The translations under genes were made by a program, and so were the position numbers. The notes beneath the pieces were generated by a model. It was given only the letters and a program-made list of their open reading frames with translations, searched no databases and was not told where the DNA came from. Positions 29,044 through 39,258 of a DNA stretch of 64,000 nt are shown one piece after another; position 1 is the first letter of the stretch; every line of letters starts with the position of its first letter. The DNA comes from Natronomonas marina (lineage in GTDB: Archaea; Halobacteriota; Halobacteria; Halobacteriales; Haloarculaceae): contig NZ_CP101154.1 of the NCBI RefSeq assembly GCF_024298905.1, forward strand, positions 3,038,001-3,102,000. Reading direction: 5' to 3'.

Positions 29044-30217
29044 CACCCCGATAGTCATTCGGGGAAGTTATTGAGGAAAACCGTCTTTTCGATGTAATGA
29101 CTGGCCGTGAGAAAGAAGTTGTACGCCACCTGAGCGAGGAAGACCTGGATAGACTGCTCACGGAAACTGACGACGTGAAGCAACACGAACGGCTCGTGTT
29201 CATCAAACGGCTATACAAGGGAGCGACGCTCGCTGAAGCCGCTGATGACGTTGGGCGATCAGAGGGGACAGCTGACAACTGGGTCGAACGCTGGAATGAA
29301 GGAGGACTGGGCAAACTCACGCCGAACTTCGGGGGCGGCAGGCCCCCGAAGCTCGGCGAGGCCGAACAGCAGCGACTGATCGAGCGACTCCGTGAGGGCC
29401 AGCCCTGGAAAAAACAGGAGATTCAGCATCTCCTCAACGAGGAATTCAATATCGAGTATCATCCACACTATCTACCGACGTTTCTGGACAACCTCGGCCT
29501 CTCGTACGCTATTCCACGGACGAAACGTCCTGATCGACCAGACGACGCCGAAGGGATTCTCGACGAACGCGTCGAGTACGCGTTCGACGAGGATGCCGAC
29601 GATCAGCCTCACAACAAACGAGAGAAAGATCAAGACGACGAAGACTGGGACCGTGACGAGGATATTCGAACAGATGGTGGCACAGTCATCGGGTTTTTCG
29701 ACCTGTCACATCCACAGCCGTGGGACAATTCTCAGCGGATGTACACAGTTGATGACCCACACATCACCCGGCCGCTGGTGAAAATCGACACACCAGCGGC
29801 CGGGTTCTATGCACTCAACGGTGAGAGTGTACTGTCGTTTCCGCCGAACCAGGAGAAAGAACAGATCTGTGAGTGCTTCGAGACGATCCGCGAGCAGAAT
29901 CCGCGTACCCGGATTCTGCTCGTTTTAGATAACTTCTCATCTCACATTTGCAAGTACACTCGCAAGCGTGCCCACGAACTAGGAATTGATCTCGTATTCC
30001 TTCCGGTTGGATCGCCGCATCTCAATCCAATCGAGCCAGTCTGGAAAAGTCTCAAGTGGGAGTCATCACCGCTGATTGTCGAAGATGAAGACGAGTACCG
30101 AACACTCCTTGACGATCTGTTCGAAGAACTGACCGAGCAACTGAGCTTCGCTGCATCGTGGATTGACAATCACCTCAGTGGATTCCTCAATAAGATCCGC
30201 TAATCACTATAGGGGTG
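29044..30217 (+). mobile_element. IS630-family insertion sequence, 1174 bp, in tnpB
   Basis: Both ends begin CACCCC (29044 inward; 30217 inward on the other strand) and give terminal inverted repeats matching over roughly 34 bp with six mismatches. TA at 29042-29043 and at 30218-30219 is the duplicated target, as the IS630/Tc1 group makes. Removing the element and one TA restores tnpB in frame, fixing the borders to the base. Confidence 0.93.
29097..30203 (+). CDS. IS630-family DDE transposase
   Basis: A 368-residue protein, intact and in a single frame. The N-terminal HTH region ([32 protein letters not shown]) is followed by the DDE core: Asp in [10 protein letters not shown], Asp in [13 protein letters not shown], and Glu in [15 protein letters not shown]. 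These are the marks of the IS630/Tc1-mariner group that inserts at TA. All catalytic residues are present, so the copy could be active. Confidence 0.95.
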   Translation: MTGREKEVVRHLSEEDLDRLLTETDDVKQHERLVFIKRLYKGATLAEAADDVGRSEGTADNWVERWNEGGLGKLTPNFGGGRPPKLGEAEQQRLIERLREGQPWKKQEIQHLLNEEFNIEYHPHYLPTFLDNLGLSYAIPRTKRPDRPDDAEGILDERVEYAFDEDADDQPHNKREKDQDDEDWDRDEDIRTDGGTVIGFFDLSHPQPWDNSQRMYTVDDPHITRPLVKIDTPAAGFYALNGESVLSFPPNQEKEQICECFETIREQNPRTRILLVLDNFSSHICKYTRKRAHELGIDLVFLPVGSPHLNPIEPVWKSLKWESSPLIVEDEDEYRTLLDDLFEELTEQLSFAASWIDNHLSGFLNKIR

Positions 30218-30219
30218 TA

Positions 30220-31148
<929 letters not shown>

Positions 31149-31283
31149 CGCACCGGGACCGAGGTGGAGTGAGGCCGAGACGGGTCGTAGCAGTCCGTGC
31201 GACGCCGTCCGAGACCGGCGCTTGCGAGCCGAGAACACCACATCCGCCCCGGCTTCGAGGTCGCCGGGAACGCCCGTTCGGGC

Positions 31284-32072
31284 TCAGAACGCGACGGCGG
31301 CCGCGAGGAGGCCGGTCGGCGCGTTCGTGACGTCGCCCACCAGCAGCAGCGTGAGCAGGACGGAGTTGTGCGTGCTGTGCAGCAGCCAGGGAACGACGAG
31401 GTTGCCGGTGTACTCGTAGACGGCCCCGAGCACGAGGCCGGGGACGAGCAACACCAGCACGGTCACCGCGACCGCCGAGGGGCTGCCGGCGAGGGCGGCG
31501 ACGTGGACGACGGCGAAGATGCTCCCGGCGATGGCGACCGCGGGCACGGCCGACAGCCGTTCGCGGAGCCGGTTCTGGACGATACCCCGGTAGAGTAGCT
31601 CCTCGGAGGGACCGACGACGAGGAACATCACGACGATCCCGACCGGTATCAGCTCGGGATTGTCCGCGAACACCGCCGCCCCCTGGTTCTCCGCGGGTTC
31701 GGGGAGGAACTGCAGGACGGCCGCCAGGACGGCTACCAGAACCCCGATGATGGCCAGATAGCCGGCGACGACGACGCCGAGGTCCCGCAGTGACGGCCGT
31801 CTGATGCCGAGATACGAGCGGACGGCCGGCCACTCGAGGCCGCGGCCCCGGAGGTACGCCAGCCCGAGACCGACGAAGCCGACGTACTGCCCGAGGACGA
31901 TCGAGACGACGAACACCGTCCCGAACGCGAGGCCGGCGGCTCCGCCGAGGAGGCCGACCGGTATCGAGACGACGGCGAGAGCGACGATACCCGCGACGCC
32001 GAGACCGACCGCGGCGCCGACAGTTCGCAGCGGTGACTCCGTTGCCCGGCCGTCCGCTGGAGGGGATTCCAT
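31284..32072 (-). CDS. CPBP-family intramembrane metalloprotease
   Basis: A 262-residue protein, start at ATG 32072. About seven hydrophobic segments. The Abi/CPBP motif set is present: VGPSEELLYRGIVQNRL (motif 1, EExxxR), FAVVHVAALAG (motif 2 His), and PWLLHSTHNSVLL (motif 3 His/Asn). Members are membrane glutamic/metallo proteases related to the CAAX prenyl endopeptidase Rce1; roles in haloarchaea are mostly unknown. It is the first intact gene to the right of the mobile cluster. Confidence 0.88.
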   Translation of the reverse strand: MESPPADGRATESPLRTVGAAVGLGVAGIVALAVVSIPVGLLGGAAGLAFGTVFVVSIVLGQYVGFVGLGLAYLRGRGLEWPAVRSYLGIRRPSLRDLGVVVAGYLAIIGVLVAVLAAVLQFLPEPAENQGAAVFADNPELIPVGIVVMFLVVGPSEELLYRGIVQNRLRERLSAVPAVAIAGSIFAVVHVAALAGSPSAVAVTVLVLLVPGLVLGAVYEYTGNLVVPWLLHSTHNSVLLTLLLVGDVTNAPTGLLAAAVAF

Positions 32073-32156
32073 GCCGGAACTGTGGGCGCAGGGCTGTAAA
32101 TAGGGCACGGAGTCGGCGGGCCGGTCGGGGCCGCAGGGCGACGAGCCCGGCTGCCC

Positions 32157-33500
32157 CTACACCAGGCTCGCGCCGTCGAACTCGCCGCGGTCGACCTCCA
32201 AATCGAGGAGTTCCAGGAGCGTCGGCGCGATGTCGTAGAGGTCGGCGTCGTCGATGCGGGCGTCGTCGTCGTCGACGAACAGACAGGCGTTGTCGAAGCT
32301 GTGCATGCCGTTGCGGGGACCGGTGTCGAAGACGTCGGCGCCGCCCTTGAACCCGGACTTCAGGTCGAAGCCGTGGTTCGGAACGACGACGAGGTCCGGC
32401 GCGATGTCGTCGTGGTCGCCGCGGAAGGCCTGCTCCTTCGTGACGACGCGGTCGGCGACGGGGGTGCCGTCCGGTCCCTCCATCATCTCGAGTTCGGCCT
32501 TGAGTTCGCTGCGGACCTGCTCGTACTCCTCCTGGGGAACGGACCCACGGGGCTCGCGGCCCTCGAGGTTGACGTAGAACCGGCCGGGGATCAGCGAGTA
32601 CGCCTTCGTGTCGTCGCCGATGTCCTCGAGACTGTCGTGGTCGTCGTCCTCGTAGGATAGCCAGCCGTTCTCCTCGAGCCAGACGTTGCACTTGACCTCC
32701 CAGTCAAGCGGCGTGAAGCCGTGGTCGGAGGCGACGACCATCGTGGTATCGTCGTCGAGCATCCCGCGTAACTCGCCCAGGTAGCGGTCGACCTTCTCGT
32801 AGAACTCGAGGAACTCCTGCTTGTACTCGCCGTCCTCGGCGTAGTGTTTGAACAGGAAGTGGTTGACCCGGTCGGTCGTCATGAAGACGCCGAAGAAGAG
32901 GTCCCAGTCGTCCTCCGTGATGTAGTGTTTGAACGCCTCGAACCGGGCGTCCAGCGTCTCGTGGGCGTCCTCGATGAAGTCGCTCTTGTCGTCGTCGTGG
33001 CCGAGTTTGGCGTTGACGTCGATCTTGTAGTCGAGTCCCTCCAGCGTCTCGCGGAGTTCGTCGGGGTAGGCCGCCTTGTCGACGCCGGGCGAGAGGAAGC
33101 CGCTGACCATCCGCTGGACGTCCCGATCCGGCGGGAAGGTCACGGGCACGTTCATCACGGTCGCCTCGCGGCCGGCGTCGCCGACCCGACTCCACAGCCG
33201 CGTCGCCTGGACGTCCCGGCCCATCGGAACGTAGGTGTCGTAGCTACCCACTTCCCGATCCTGAAAGCCGTAGACGCCGGTCTCGCCGGGGTTGACGCCG
33301 GTCGTCAGCGCCGGCCAGCAGGCCGACGACTCCGGCGGGACGATGGAGTCGATGGCGCCGCCGGCGCCCGCGTCCTCGATGGCGTTGAGGTTCTCGAAGG
33401 TCTCCTCGTTGTCCGCGACGAGGCTGTACGGCACCCCATCGATACCGAAGAAGGCGACTCGTGGCCCCTCGCCGCCGCGAAGTCGATCGAACAGTCCCAT
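32157..33500 (-). CDS. Alkaline phosphatase-superfamily hydrolase (phosphodiesterase/nucleotide pyrophosphatase type)
   Basis: A 447-residue protein from ATG at 33500. FFGIDGVPYSLV has the first metal-binding Asp; PPESSACWPALTTGVNPGETG supplies the Ser nucleophile region; FMTTDRVNHFLFKHY, ASDHGFTPLDWEVK and FDTGPRNGMHSFDNACLFV hold the remaining Asp/His metal ligands of the superfamily. No signal peptide or membrane anchor. Substrate not determinable; relatives act on nucleotides or phospholipid headgroups. Confidence 0.85.
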   Translation of the reverse strand: MGLFDRLRGGEGPRVAFFGIDGVPYSLVADNEETFENLNAIEDAGAGGAIDSIVPPESSACWPALTTGVNPGETGVYGFQDREVGSYDTYVPMGRDVQATRLWSRVGDAGREATVMNVPVTFPPDRDVQRMVSGFLSPGVDKAAYPDELRETLEGLDYKIDVNAKLGHDDDKSDFIEDAHETLDARFEAFKHYITEDDWDLFFGVFMTTDRVNHFLFKHYAEDGEYKQEFLEFYEKVDRYLGELRGMLDDDTTMVVASDHGFTPLDWEVKCNVWLEENGWLSYEDDDHDSLEDIGDDTKAYSLIPGRFYVNLEGREPRGSVPQEEYEQVRSELKAELEMMEGPDGTPVADRVVTKEQAFRGDHDDIAPDLVVVPNHGFDLKSGFKGGADVFDTGPRNGMHSFDNACLFVDDDDARIDDADLYDIAPTLLELLDLEVDRGEFDGASLV

Positions 33501-33600
33501 ACCGGCGTCTGGGGCAGGCGCCTACAAGAACTTTCGTTTCTGCTGCCAGAAGGGTCGGTTGTCGGCGAACGCGGCAAACGCGTCGGCGACCGCGAGTCGG

Positions 33601-33705
33601 CTATTCGCCGTCGTTCTCGACGTCCGGCTCCTCGACGGTGTCGAAGTTCTCGGGCACGACGGTCATGTGACGCATCCCCATTGGGGACTGCCCTTCGGCG
33701 CTCAT
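33601..33705 (-). CDS. Small haloarchaeal protein (34 aa)
   Basis: From ATG at 33705: begins MSAEGQSPMGMRHMTVVPEN and ends in an acidic VEEPDVENDGE with TAG at 33601. An ATATAT TATA box at 33731-33736 (read leftward) is 26 bp before the start, the ideal haloarchaeal spacing for a leaderless mRNA, and codon third positions are GC-rich although the upstream region is AT-rich. No family assigned. Confidence 0.6.
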   Translation of the reverse strand: MSAEGQSPMGMRHMTVVPENFDTVEEPDVENDGE

Positions 33706-33865
33706 GCCCGACGGTTGGTCCTCCAGCCCCATATATCACACTATAAACATAATGTATCGTCGTAATTCTGTGTATTACTGTAGGGAATCAAGCAGTCGAA
33801 AACCAAGTTACGTAGCGGATTCGAGGAAGGATTACTTTCAATTATTTCATCTGCCTTCGTATGTC

Positions 33866-33882
33866 TCCGGGGAATCCCCGGA
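33866..33882 (-). terminator. Hairpin after ppk1
   Basis: TCCGGGG and CCCCGGA, exact complements with a 3-nt loop, lie 20 bp past the ppk1 stop codon, followed in the direction of transcription by AT-rich sequence (GAAATAATTG). No long U run, so a termination role is a suggestion. The wider gap 33706-33903 is AT-rich and holds no gene that I can support. Confidence 0.35.
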
Positions 33883-33903
33883 CACGTCGTCGGCGGGGCC
33901 GAC

Positions 33904-36150
33904 TCAGGGCGGCCCCTCGAACTCCTCGGGCGCCAGCGAGTCCACCAGGTCCAACACGACGCCGTCGTCGGTTCTGGCCCGCTCGGCGGCGTCGCGGGCC
34001 TCCCGCATCAGCCGGGCGTGGGTGTCGACGACCGCCTCGTCGCCGGGCCGACACCGGGTGTAGCTGCCGTCGGGTGCCATCTCCCAGGCCCGTCGGTTGT
34101 CCTGGAGGTTCAGACGGAGGATGGCCCGCAGGCGCTCGCGGAGGTCGTCGTCCTCGACGGGCGTCACCGCTTCGACGCGGTTGTCGAGGTTCCGTTCCAT
34201 CCAGTCGGCGCTACCGATGTAGAACCGTTCGTCGCCGGCGTTCTCGAAGTAGAAGACCCGAGAGTGTTCGAGGAACCGCCCGACGATGCTGCGAACCGTG
34301 ACGGTCTCGCTGACGCCCTCGACGCCGGGGCGGAGCCGGCAGATGTCCCGCACCACGAGGTCGACCTCGACGCCGGCCATCGAGGCGCGGTACAGCTCCT
34401 CGACGATGTCGGGGTCCTCCAGGCGGTTGACCTTGGCGACGATGCGACCGCCGTCGCCGTCGCGGGCGTGGGCGGCCTCCCGCCGAACGAGTTCCGTGAA
34501 CCGCTCGCGCATGTTCTCCGGGGCGACGAGCAGTTTCCGGTAGGAGTCGTGCATCGCGTGGCCCGTGAAGAAGTTGAACAGCTTCACCAGGTCGTGCCCG
34601 ATGCTGGGGTCGGCGGTCAGCACGCCCAGATCCTCGTAGGTCTTTGCGGTCTCGGAGTGGTAGTTGCCGGTACCGACGTGGGCGTACTGCCGGACGCCGT
34701 CGTCGTCCTCCCGGACCACGAGCGATGTCTTCGTGTGTGTCTTTAGGCCGATGGTGCCGTAGGCGACGTGGATGCCCTCCTCCTCGAGGCGGCGGACCCA
34801 CCGGAGGTTGTTCGCCTCGTCGAAGCGGGCCTTCAACTCGACCATCACGGCGACCTGTTTGCCGTTCTTGGCGGCGTCGATGAGCGCCTCGATGACCTTC
34901 GAGTCGTCGGCCGTCCGGTAGATGGCCGCCTTGATTGCGAGCACGTCGGGGTCGTGGGCGGCCGCCTGCAGGAACCGCTGGACGGTCCCCTCGAAGGAGT
35001 GATACGGGTGGTGGACCAGCAGGTCGCCCCGGCGTATCTCGGCGAAGACCTCGCCCTCGTCCTCAACGTCGACGAGCCGGGGGTGCGGCTGTGGCGTCCA
35101 CGGATCGATCTTCAGTTCGGGGCGGTCCAACTCGACGAGGTCGAACAGGTCCTCGTGGTCGAGCAGTCCCTCGCGTTCGACCACCTCCTCGGCGTCGAGG
35201 TCGAGTTGCTCGACGAGGACCGCCCGGGCGCGGTCGCTCATGCCGGCGGCGACCTCCAGCCGCACGACCGTCGCGAACCGGCGGTCCCGGAGGACCCCCT
35301 CGATGGCCTCGATGAGGTCCTCGGCGACCTCCTCGTTGCGCCGGACCTCGGCGTTGCGCGTCACCCGAAACATCGCGTGGTCGACCACCTCGACGTCCGG
35401 GAAGAGCAACTCGAGGTTGGCGGCGACGACGGCCTCGATGGGGACGAACCGCCCCTCGTCCACCCGGAGGAACCGCGGCCGGTTCTCGGGTATCTTCACC
35501 CGCGAGAAGGTCGGCTCTTCCTCGTCCGACCGGCGAGTCAGCACCGCCATCGAGAGGCTGAGGTTCGAGATGAACGGGAATGGGTGGGCGGGGTCGAACG
35601 TCAGCGGAGTCAGCGTCGGCAGCACCGACTCCTCGAACCGCTCCCGGAGGTTCGCTCGCTCCGCGTCGGTCAGCGCCTCGATGTCGACCACCTCGACGCC
35701 CGCCTCCGCCAGCGCCGGCCGCACCGCATCCCGCCAGCACTCGTCCTGCCGTTCGAACATCGGCACCGCCGTCTCGAAGGCCGCCGTCCACTGTTCTGCC
35801 GGCGTCATCCCGTCCGGCGTCCGCTCGGTCACCCCGGCAGCCATCTGCTGTTTGAGGCCTCCCACTCGCTTCATGAAGAACTCGTCGAGGTTCTTCGTGA
35901 GGATGGCGAGGAACTTCGCCCGCTCGAGGGGCGGATTTCGCTCGTCTTCGGCCTCCCGGAGCACCCGCCGCTGGAACGCCAGTTCGCTCAGCTCCCGGTT
36001 CAGGTACAGCGCCGGGTCCGAGAGGTCGACGGTCGGCTCGCTCGCGTCGTCCCCGGGTTCGTTGCCGTCCGGCTCCGTCGCGTCGGCGGGCTCCCCGGTG
36101 CCCGCGGCGGTTCCGTCGGCGGCTCCGTCCCCCTGCCCCCCGTCGCTCAT
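33904..36150 (-). CDS. ppk1: Polyphosphate kinase 1
   Basis: A 748-residue protein from ATG at 36150. After an acidic, low-complexity leader of about 40 residues come the PPK1 domains: DPALYLNRELSELAFQRRVL and FLAILTKNLDEFFMKRVGGL (N domain), FPFISNLSLS, then VHHPYHSFEGTVQRFLQAAA, and the catalytic C domains with the autophosphorylated His in GLKTHTKTSLVVR and GTGNYHSETAKTYEDLG. It makes polyphosphate from ATP reversibly. It is translationally coupled (ATGA) to an upstream ApaH-like phosphatase gene. Confidence 0.95.
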   Translation of the reverse strand: MSDGGQGDGAADGTAAGTGEPADATEPDGNEPGDDASEPTVDLSDPALYLNRELSELAFQRRVLREAEDERNPPLERAKFLAILTKNLDEFFMKRVGGLKQQMAAGVTERTPDGMTPAEQWTAAFETAVPMFERQDECWRDAVRPALAEAGVEVVDIEALTDAERANLRERFEESVLPTLTPLTFDPAHPFPFISNLSLSMAVLTRRSDEEEPTFSRVKIPENRPRFLRVDEGRFVPIEAVVAANLELLFPDVEVVDHAMFRVTRNAEVRRNEEVAEDLIEAIEGVLRDRRFATVVRLEVAAGMSDRARAVLVEQLDLDAEEVVEREGLLDHEDLFDLVELDRPELKIDPWTPQPHPRLVDVEDEGEVFAEIRRGDLLVHHPYHSFEGTVQRFLQAAAHDPDVLAIKAAIYRTADDSKVIEALIDAAKNGKQVAVMVELKARFDEANNLRWVRRLEEEGIHVAYGTIGLKTHTKTSLVVREDDDGVRQYAHVGTGNYHSETAKTYEDLGVLTADPSIGHDLVKLFNFFTGHAMHDSYRKLLVAPENMRERFTELVRREAAHARDGDGGRIVAKVNRLEDPDIVEELYRASMAGVEVDLVVRDICRLRPGVEGVSETVTVRSIVGRFLEHSRVFYFENAGDERFYIGSADWMERNLDNRVEAVTPVEDDDLRERLRAILRLNLQDNRRAWEMAPDGSYTRCRPGDEAVVDTHARLMREARDAAERARTDDGVVLDLVDSLAPEEFEGPP

Positions 36151-36899
36151 CGTCCGGGCGGGTCGACGATGCTGTCCGAGTCGCGGTGCCGGTAGGTCTC
36201 CCGGGCCGGGACGCTCACGAACTCCCCGGCGCGGTAGTCGTAGGCCGTCAGTTCGCCGCCGTAGACGCAGCCGGTGTCGAGGCCGACCGCCCACTCGCGG
36301 TCGAGTGGCGCCTCGAGGACGGTGTGGCCGAAGAATACCCGCGGCGGTCCCTCGTGGAGTTCGAACCAGAATGGCCCCTCGTAGCCGTTCTCGGGCGGGA
36401 TAGCACGCGTCTCCAGCAGGTCGACGAGCGCGTGCTCGGCCAGCGGCCGACGCGGGTCGACGCCGCCGTGGACGACGAGTGCCTCGTCGAAGGAGACGGC
36501 GGCCGGCATCGACGCCACGCGGTCGATACCGTCACCGAGTCGCTCGGGCGGTTCCTCGCCGTCGATGAACTTCTGTTCGTTGTTGCCACGGACGCTCACC
36601 ATGTTCGGCGAGGCGCCGACCAACTCCAGTACCGCCTCGCTGTCCGGCCCCTTCCGGACGAGGTCGCCGACGAACACGACGAGGTCGTCGGAATCCACGT
36701 CGAGGGGGTCGAGGAGGTCGCGGAGTTCGTCGATACAGCCGTGAACGTCGCCGACGACGTAGATGTCGTCGAAGCGGGCGGCGTCGAACCGTCGGTGGAG
36801 TCCCGCGAGCGGGTCGGCGAACGTCGCGCCGGCCGGCGCCGTCTCCCCGGCACCGTCGGTGCCCGCGACGGCCGTCCCGTCGGCACTTGCTGGTCGCAT
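36147..36899 (-). CDS. ApaH/PPP-like metallophosphoesterase
   Basis: A 250-residue protein from ATG at 36899. After a 45-residue Ala/Gly-rich leader, the calcineurin-like core shows VVGDVHGCIDELRDLL, FVGDLVRKGPDSEAV, VRGNNEQKFIDG (GNNE for GNHE), VVHGGVDPRRPL and FFGHTVLEAPL, closing with VGLDTGCVYGGELTA. This is the ApaH/PrpE group that cleaves diadenosine polyphosphates or acts as protein phosphatase. Coupling to ppk1 suggests nucleotide/polyphosphate turnover. Confidence 0.88.
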   Translation of the reverse strand: MRPASADGTAVAGTDGAGETAPAGATFADPLAGLHRRFDAARFDDIYVVGDVHGCIDELRDLLDPLDVDSDDLVVFVGDLVRKGPDSEAVLELVGASPNMVSVRGNNEQKFIDGEEPPERLGDGIDRVASMPAAVSFDEALVVHGGVDPRRPLAEHALVDLLETRAIPPENGYEGPFWFELHEGPPRVFFGHTVLEAPLDREWAVGLDTGCVYGGELTAYDYRAGEFVSVPARETYRHRDSDSIVDPPGR

Positions 36900-37054
36900 A
36901 CGGTCAGTGAGACAGTAGCCGGAAAGTGGGTTGCTATGATTGCTGTGTACCGATATATACCGGTTGGGGGGAGTATAGCGACGGGGCGGTCGCTCTCCCG
37001 CGCTGCTATCACGGCTCACTACGAGTTCTTCTCCTCGGCCGTCGTCTATCCGGC

Positions 37055-37471
37055 ATGGAACCGAGATTACTGCTCCGTGCCGAGGGTCTCGCGGTCGCTC
37101 TCGCCGCAATCGCGGCGTACTACGCGGCCGGCGGCCCGCTGTGGCTGTTCGCGGTGCTGGCGCTGGCGCCGGACCTCTCGATGGTCGGGTACCTCGCGGG
37201 CGCTCACGCCGGAAGCCGACTCTACAACGCCGTCCACACCTACCTCGGCCCGCTGGCACTCGGCGCCGTCGGCGTGGGACTCGCCGTGCCGCCGCTCCAG
37301 TGGATCGCGCTCGTGTGGGCCGCCCACATCGGTGTCGACCGCGCGGTCGGCTACGGCCTCAAGTACCCCACCGGGTTCGGGGACACGCACCTGTCGGCCG
37401 ACGCCGACCGCCGTCCCGGGGCCGACGTTCCCGACGACCCGGTCGCCAGCGCCGTCACCGGCGACGACTGA
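37055..37471 (+). CDS. DUF4260 membrane protein
   Basis: A 138-residue protein from ATG at 37055. Four hydrophobic segments cover residues 5-110, with the family motifs APDLSMVGYLAG, NAVHTYLGPLALG, and HIGVDRAVGYGLKYPTGFGDTHL near the C-terminus. Function is not known. The following 205 bp (37472-37676) have coding-like minus-strand composition in two frames but no intact ORF, and may be a gene relic. Confidence 0.82.
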   Translation: MEPRLLLRAEGLAVALAAIAAYYAAGGPLWLFAVLALAPDLSMVGYLAGAHAGSRLYNAVHTYLGPLALGAVGVGLAVPPLQWIALVWAAHIGVDRAVGYGLKYPTGFGDTHLSADADRRPGADVPDDPVASAVTGDD

Positions 37472-37676
37472 CCGTCCCGGCCCGCCCGCGAGGGCGTAGC
37501 GTCCGTCGGCCGTCGCCACCGGGTCCCGGACGAACCCGTCCTCGCCGGGACATCTCCACCTCGGCGACGCGGGGGAGGCCTACCGAGCGATCCCGACCGC
37601 TCCGGACCGCTCCGGATACCTGCCGGTGGTCGGTTCGTCGCTCGCGGCGGCGAGAACCGGCAGTCCGCTGGCCGGC

Positions 37677-38216
37677 CTATCCGAAGTGCTCCTCGTAGAG
37701 GTCCTGGGCGTGTTCGATGGCGTCGTAGGCGGCCTGTCGGTCCTCCCAGCCCAGCGTCTCGACCTCCTTGCCCTCCTCTAAGTTCTTGTACGTTGCGAAG
37801 AACTCGTCTATCTCGTCGAGCGTCTGCTGGGGGATGTCGTCGACGTCCTCGATGTGGTCCCAGCGGGGGTCCTCGCTGGGAACCGCGATGACCTTGTCGT
37901 CCTGCTCGCCGTCGTCGTCCATCTTCATCAGCGCGACCGGACGGGCTTCGATGACGCAGCCGGGGAACGTCTGGTCTTCGACGAGCACCAGAACGTCGAA
38001 GGGGTCCTCGTCGTCGTAGTACGACTGCGGGATGAAACCGTAGTCCGAGGGGTAGTGGACGTTCGAGTGCAACACCCGGTCGAGAACGACGCCGGGGATG
38101 TCCTTGTCGTACTCGTACTTGTTGCGCTCGCCCTTCAGGCACTCGACGACCGCGTAGATCTCCTCGGGCGCGTTCGGCCCCGTCTCGAGGTCTTCCCACA
38201 GGTTCGCTCCAGCCAT
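37677..38216 (-). CDS. ppa: Inorganic pyrophosphatase, family I
   Basis: A 179-residue protein from ATG at 38216 (MAGANLWEDLETGPNAPEEI). The family I active site is complete: KGERNKYEYDKDIPG, HYPSDYGFIPQSYYDDEDPFDVLVL (with the Asp triad region), and KVIAVPSEDPRW. It hydrolyses PPi to drive biosynthesis. Length is typical for archaea. It lies 1 kb from the ppk1 operon. Confidence 0.96.
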   Translation of the reverse strand: MAGANLWEDLETGPNAPEEIYAVVECLKGERNKYEYDKDIPGVVLDRVLHSNVHYPSDYGFIPQSYYDDEDPFDVLVLVEDQTFPGCVIEARPVALMKMDDDGEQDDKVIAVPSEDPRWDHIEDVDDIPQQTLDEIDEFFATYKNLEEGKEVETLGWEDRQAAYDAIEHAQDLYEEHFG

Positions 38217-38297
38217 GTGTCGGCCTGCGCGTGACGGCCGCAAAGAGCTTTCGACACGCGCCCGTCCCGGGAACGACCCTGCAGTTGAACACCCAGG

Positions 38298-38327
38298 CAC
38301 TTATAGATGTTTGATAAATGTTAAGTG
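38298..38327 (+). promoter_or_regulatory. padR promoter with inverted repeat
   Basis: CACTTA (38298-38303) and TAAGTG (38322-38327) flank a TATA-like TTTGATAAATG about 30-38 nt before the ATG at 38350. PadR-type proteins commonly bind their own promoters, so autoregulation is plausible. Confidence 0.4.
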
Positions 38328-38349
38328 TGTTGCGAACGTGTTTTTTCGT

Positions 38350-38709
38350 ATGTCAGAGGCACAGACAGCCACCCCGGATCCGGGCATCGCACGGGACCTG
38401 ACGGCGTTCCAGCAGAACATCCTCACCATCCTGGCCGAGGACGCGAGATACGGGCTCGCGATCAAGCGCGAACTCGAGAACTACTACGACAGCGAGGTCA
38501 ACCACGGCCGGCTCTACCCGAACCTCGACGACCTCGTCGAGATGGGGCTCGTCGAGAAGAGCGAACTCGACAAGCGGACCAACGAGTACGCCCTGACCGA
38601 CGAGGGGCTGGAGGCGGTCCTCGGCCAGCTGGAGTGGGTCTTCTCGAACGTCGCGACGGACGGGGAACGGGCCGCGCGACTCCACGACCTGGTCGAGCAG
38701 TTCGAGTAA
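38350..38709 (+). CDS. PadR-family transcriptional regulator
   Basis: A 119-residue protein from ATG at 38350. The winged helix is clear: LTAFQQNILTILAEDARYGL, IKRELENYYDSEVNHGRLYPN, LDDLVEMGLVEKSELDKRTNEYALTDEG, followed by a C-terminal dimerisation helix. The NHGRLYPNLDDL segment is the PadR recognition-helix pattern. It is convergent with the rnhA operon; stop codons abut. Confidence 0.9.
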   Translation: MSEAQTATPDPGIARDLTAFQQNILTILAEDARYGLAIKRELENYYDSEVNHGRLYPNLDDLVEMGLVEKSELDKRTNEYALTDEGLEAVLGQLEWVFSNVATDGERAARLHDLVEQFE

Positions 38710-39258
38710 CTACCCCGAGACCGCGATTTCTTCGAGCAGCCGAAGCGACTCCTCGACAGCCTCGCGTTGGGCCTCGGTCGGCCAGGCGTTCCGCCGGAAG
38801 TACTCCTCGCGGAACTCCTCGCGTTCGGCCGGCGTCGCCTCCTCGACCCGCTTGGCGTAGTGGTTGCTCATGAAGTCGGCGAAGGCGTGGGCGTTTTCGC
38901 CGTGAGGGTCGCCGTACTCCTCGCGGACCCGCTCGGCGACGCTCCGATTGTGTTCCTCGACGGTCTCCCAGTCGCCGCTGCCGACCCCGGACAGCGACCG
39001 CTCGACGGCGCGGTCGGTGTCCTCGATGCGGTCGACCCGGACGACGCCCTCCTCGACCCACTCGTCGGGGTACAGCACCAGCGTCTCGCCGGGGTCGTCC
39101 TCGCGGACCCGGGGGACGTAGTCGTGCTCGCCGAGCAGTCGGTCCCGTTCGGTGCGGTAGGCCGCCCGCTCGTTGTCGTCGACGGCCGCCCGCATCCGGC
39201 GGGTGAGCGTCAGCGCGCGGTTCACGACCTCCTGGGGGAGTGGCGTCTCGTCAGCCAT
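38710..39258 (-). CDS. Conserved protein of the rnhA operon
   Basis: A 182-residue acidic protein, no membrane segment. It contains RALTLTRRMRAAVDDNERAA near the start, LYPDEWVEEGVVRVDRIEDT in the middle, and HAFADFMSNHYAKRVEEATP followed by a PTEAQREAVEESLRLLEE helix. Genes of this type follow RNase H in haloarchaea and are annotated only by that context. It overlaps rnhA by 8 nt. No catalytic motif is recognised. Confidence 0.8.
   Translation of the reverse strand: MADETPLPQEVVNRALTLTRRMRAAVDDNERAAYRTERDRLLGEHDYVPRVREDDPGETLVLYPDEWVEEGVVRVDRIEDTDRAVERSLSGVGSGDWETVEEHNRSVAERVREEYGDPHGENAHAFADFMSNHYAKRVEEATPAEREEFREEYFRRNAWPTEAQREAVEESLRLLEEIAVSG

Noticed and set aside
33704-34063. Plus-strand 119-codon ORF in the AT-rich gap before ppk1
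   Set aside because: It starts inside the promoter of the small minus-strand gene and runs antisense into ppk1; no plausible protein features.
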